64,000 bases of DNA, taken from Lichenibacterium dinghuense (lineage in GTDB: Bacteria; Pseudomonadota; Alphaproteobacteria; Rhizobiales; Beijerinckiaceae). This document shows, piece by piece, positions 62,663 to 64,000 of the stretch. A program made the position numbers and the translations under genes. Each line of letters begins with the position of its first letter. Positions within the stretch are counted from its first letter, which is position 1. The stretch spans positions 1,736,501 through 1,800,500 of the forward strand of contig NZ_JAJLMN010000001.1 in NCBI RefSeq assembly GCF_021730615.1, given 5' to 3'. A model generated the notes under the pieces. It saw only the letters and a program-made list of their open reading frames with translations, made no database searches and had not been told where the DNA came from.

Positions 62663-64000
62663 CTACGCGCGGGGCCGGGCCGGCGATCCCACCTCGGCCG
62701 CGGCTGCCGCGCGCGGGCCGCGGCCGAGCGCCAGCACGGCGACGAGGCCCGCCGCCGACAGCGCCGCGATGGGCATGAGGCCCAGCGCGTAGGAGCCGGT
62801 CGCGTCCTTGATCACGCCGAGCAGCGAGGTGCCGACGAAGCCGCCGATGTTGCCCATGGCGTTGATCTGGGCGATGCCGGCCGCGGCGGCTCCCGCCGCC
62901 AGCCACTCGGTCGACAGCGCCCAGAACGGCCCCTTGAACACGTAGGTGGCCGTCACGGCGAGGCACAGCAGCACCATGGTGGGCGGCAGCGCGTCCGTGA
63001 GCAGCGCGGCGCACAGGCTGCCCGCCAGCAGGGCCAGCGGCAGCGCCGTGTGCCACACGCGCTCGCGCGTGCGGTCCGAGTTGCGGCCCCAGAGCACCAT
63101 CAGCACGGAAGCGATGCCGAAGGGCAGCGCGTTGAGCCAGCCCGTGGCGCTGGTGCTGAGCGCGAAGGACTTGATGATCTGCGGCTGCCACAGCGACAGG
63201 CACTGGCTGGCGCCGGACGCGCCCGCGTAGATCAGCGAGGCCGCCAGCACGTAGGGGTTCGACAGGACGCGCCACAGCGACAGGTGGCCCCCCGCCGGCT
63301 TCGGCCTGGCGCCGTCGCGGGCGAGGCGCTCCCGCAGCAGCTCGCGCTCGGCCGGCGACAGCCAAGCGGCGTCGCGCGGGCCGTCCGGCAGGACAGCGAG
63401 CGAGGCGATGCCGAGCGCCACGGCCGGCACGGCTTCGAGCACGAACAGCCACTGCCAGCCGTGCAGGCCGAGCCAGCCGTCCGTGCCGAGCAGCGCCGCC
63501 GAGATCGGCGAGCCGAGGAAGGACGAGACGGGGATCGCCACCATGAAGATGGCCACGATGCGCCCGCGCGCCTCGGCCGGGAACCAGTAGGTGAGGTACA
63601 GGATCACGCCGGGGAAGAAGCCGGCCTCGGCGGCGCCGAGCAGGAGCCGCACGGCGTAGAACGAGTAGGGCCCGACCACGGCCGCCATCAGGCCCGACAC
63701 GAGCCCCCAGGAGATCATGATGCGGGCGATCCAGAGCCGCGCCCCGACCCGCTCCATGGCGAGGTTGCTCGGCACCTCGCAGAGAACGTAGCTGACGTAG
63801 AAGAGCCCGCCGCCGAGCCCGAAGGCCGAGGCCGAGATGCCCACGTCGTGGTTCATCTGCAATGCCGCGAAGCCGGCGTTCACCCGGTCCACGAAGGCGA
63901 TGAAGTAGCACAGCATGAGGAAGGGCAGGATGCGCCACGTCACCTTGCGGGTGACGGCCGCGAGCGCGGCTTCCGAGTGCGTCGCGGCCGCGGGCGCAGC
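62663..64000 (-). CDS. MFS transporter of the anion:cation symporter (ACS) type, partial at the right edge
   Basis: At least 445 codons of a major-facilitator protein, open through position 64000, so its start lies outside the window. About 12 helices; WRILPFLMLCYFIAFVDRVN in TM1 and LCEVPSNLAMERVGARLWI in loop 2-3 are typical of the ACS group (D-galactonate, 4-hydroxyphenylacetate, phthalate carriers). Predicted to import a carboxylate with protons. An in-frame GTG at 63943 is a possible internal start, but the reading upstream is equally coding-like. Confidence 0.88.
   Translation of the reverse strand, partial: AAPAAATHSEAALAAVTRKVTWRILPFLMLCYFIAFVDRVNAGFAALQMNHDVGISASAFGLGGGLFYVSYVLCEVPSNLAMERVGARLWIARIMISWGLVSGLMAAVVGPYSFYAVRLLLGAAEAGFFPGVILYLTYWFPAEARGRIVAIFMVAIPVSSFLGSPISAALLGTDGWLGLHGWQWLFVLEAVPAVALGIASLAVLPDGPRDAAWLSPAERELLRERLARDGARPKPAGGHLSLWRVLSNPYVLAASLIYAGASGASQCLSLWQPQIIKSFALSTSATGWLNALPFGIASVLMVLWGRNSDRTRERVWHTALPLALLAGSLCAALLTDALPPTMVLLCLAVTATYVFKGPFWALSTEWLAAGAAAAGIAQINAMGNIGGFVGTSLLGVIKDATGSYALGLMPIAALSAAGLVAVLALGRGPRAAAAAEVGSPARPRA

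Overview
The window is high-GC DNA from an alphaproteobacterium, most likely of the order Hyphomicrobiales (Rhizobiales). The evidence is a SciP (DUF1153) cell-cycle regulator, an alphaproteobacterial FliM/MotA pair and FliJ-like protein, an HWE-type sensor kinase, DUF992 and DUF6894 proteins, and a GcrA-type zinc motif. No rRNA or CRISPR array was seen. One RNA gene is clear, a selenocysteine tRNA at 47216-47312.

Layout. 1-3.7 kb: flagellar export genes flhA, fliR and a fliJ-like gene. 3.7-9 kb: a signalling block with a CheB/CheR/PAS/HWE histidine kinase, a small coiled-coil protein, a stand-alone CheB, and a divergent single-domain response regulator behind a candidate EcfG-type promoter. 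9-25 kb: ordinary chromosomal genes, including a SulP transporter, pheC, rpmB, an OafA-type acyltransferase, a translationally coupled MFS/P450 pair, a HAD phosphatase, a thioesterase, motA-fliM and a second P450.

25.2-31.1 kb is an accessory island. An IS3-family element splits an unrecognised reading frame. An IS5-family (IS427-group) element is itself interrupted by an IS110-family (IS1111-group) element. Next comes a reverse transcriptase gene (29219-30565) that looks like a defence-associated RT, preceded by about 430 bp without a convincing protein gene, where such systems often encode a structured RNA. This is the strongest candidate for an unusual system.

31.1-48.8 kb returns to core genes: a D-lactate dehydrogenase-like oxidase, a methyltransferase coupled to mnmA, sciP, a PAP2 phosphatase, moeB, a GST, folB, a PfkB sugar/nucleoside kinase, a DJ-1/PfpI protein, an HxlR/SDR divergent pair, ispG, tRNA-Sec and a two-subunit CoA-transferase. 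48.8-50.5 kb is a small AT-rich scar holding an IS630-family element (frameshifted transposase) and an orphan ParD-like antitoxin.

50.5-64 kb: nadE, an L,D-transpeptidase, a GT9 glycosyltransferase, then a compact phage-like control module: an XRE/S24 repressor, two operator palindromes and a divergent three-gene overlapping operon led by a GcrA C-terminal-like protein. After this come a SnoaL-FMO fusion flavoprotein, a DUF992 paralogue, aspartate aminotransferase, a metallophosphoesterase, and an MFS gene running off the right edge. Several palindromic dispersed repeats sit between genes. Family assignments come from reading motifs by eye; no database search was run.
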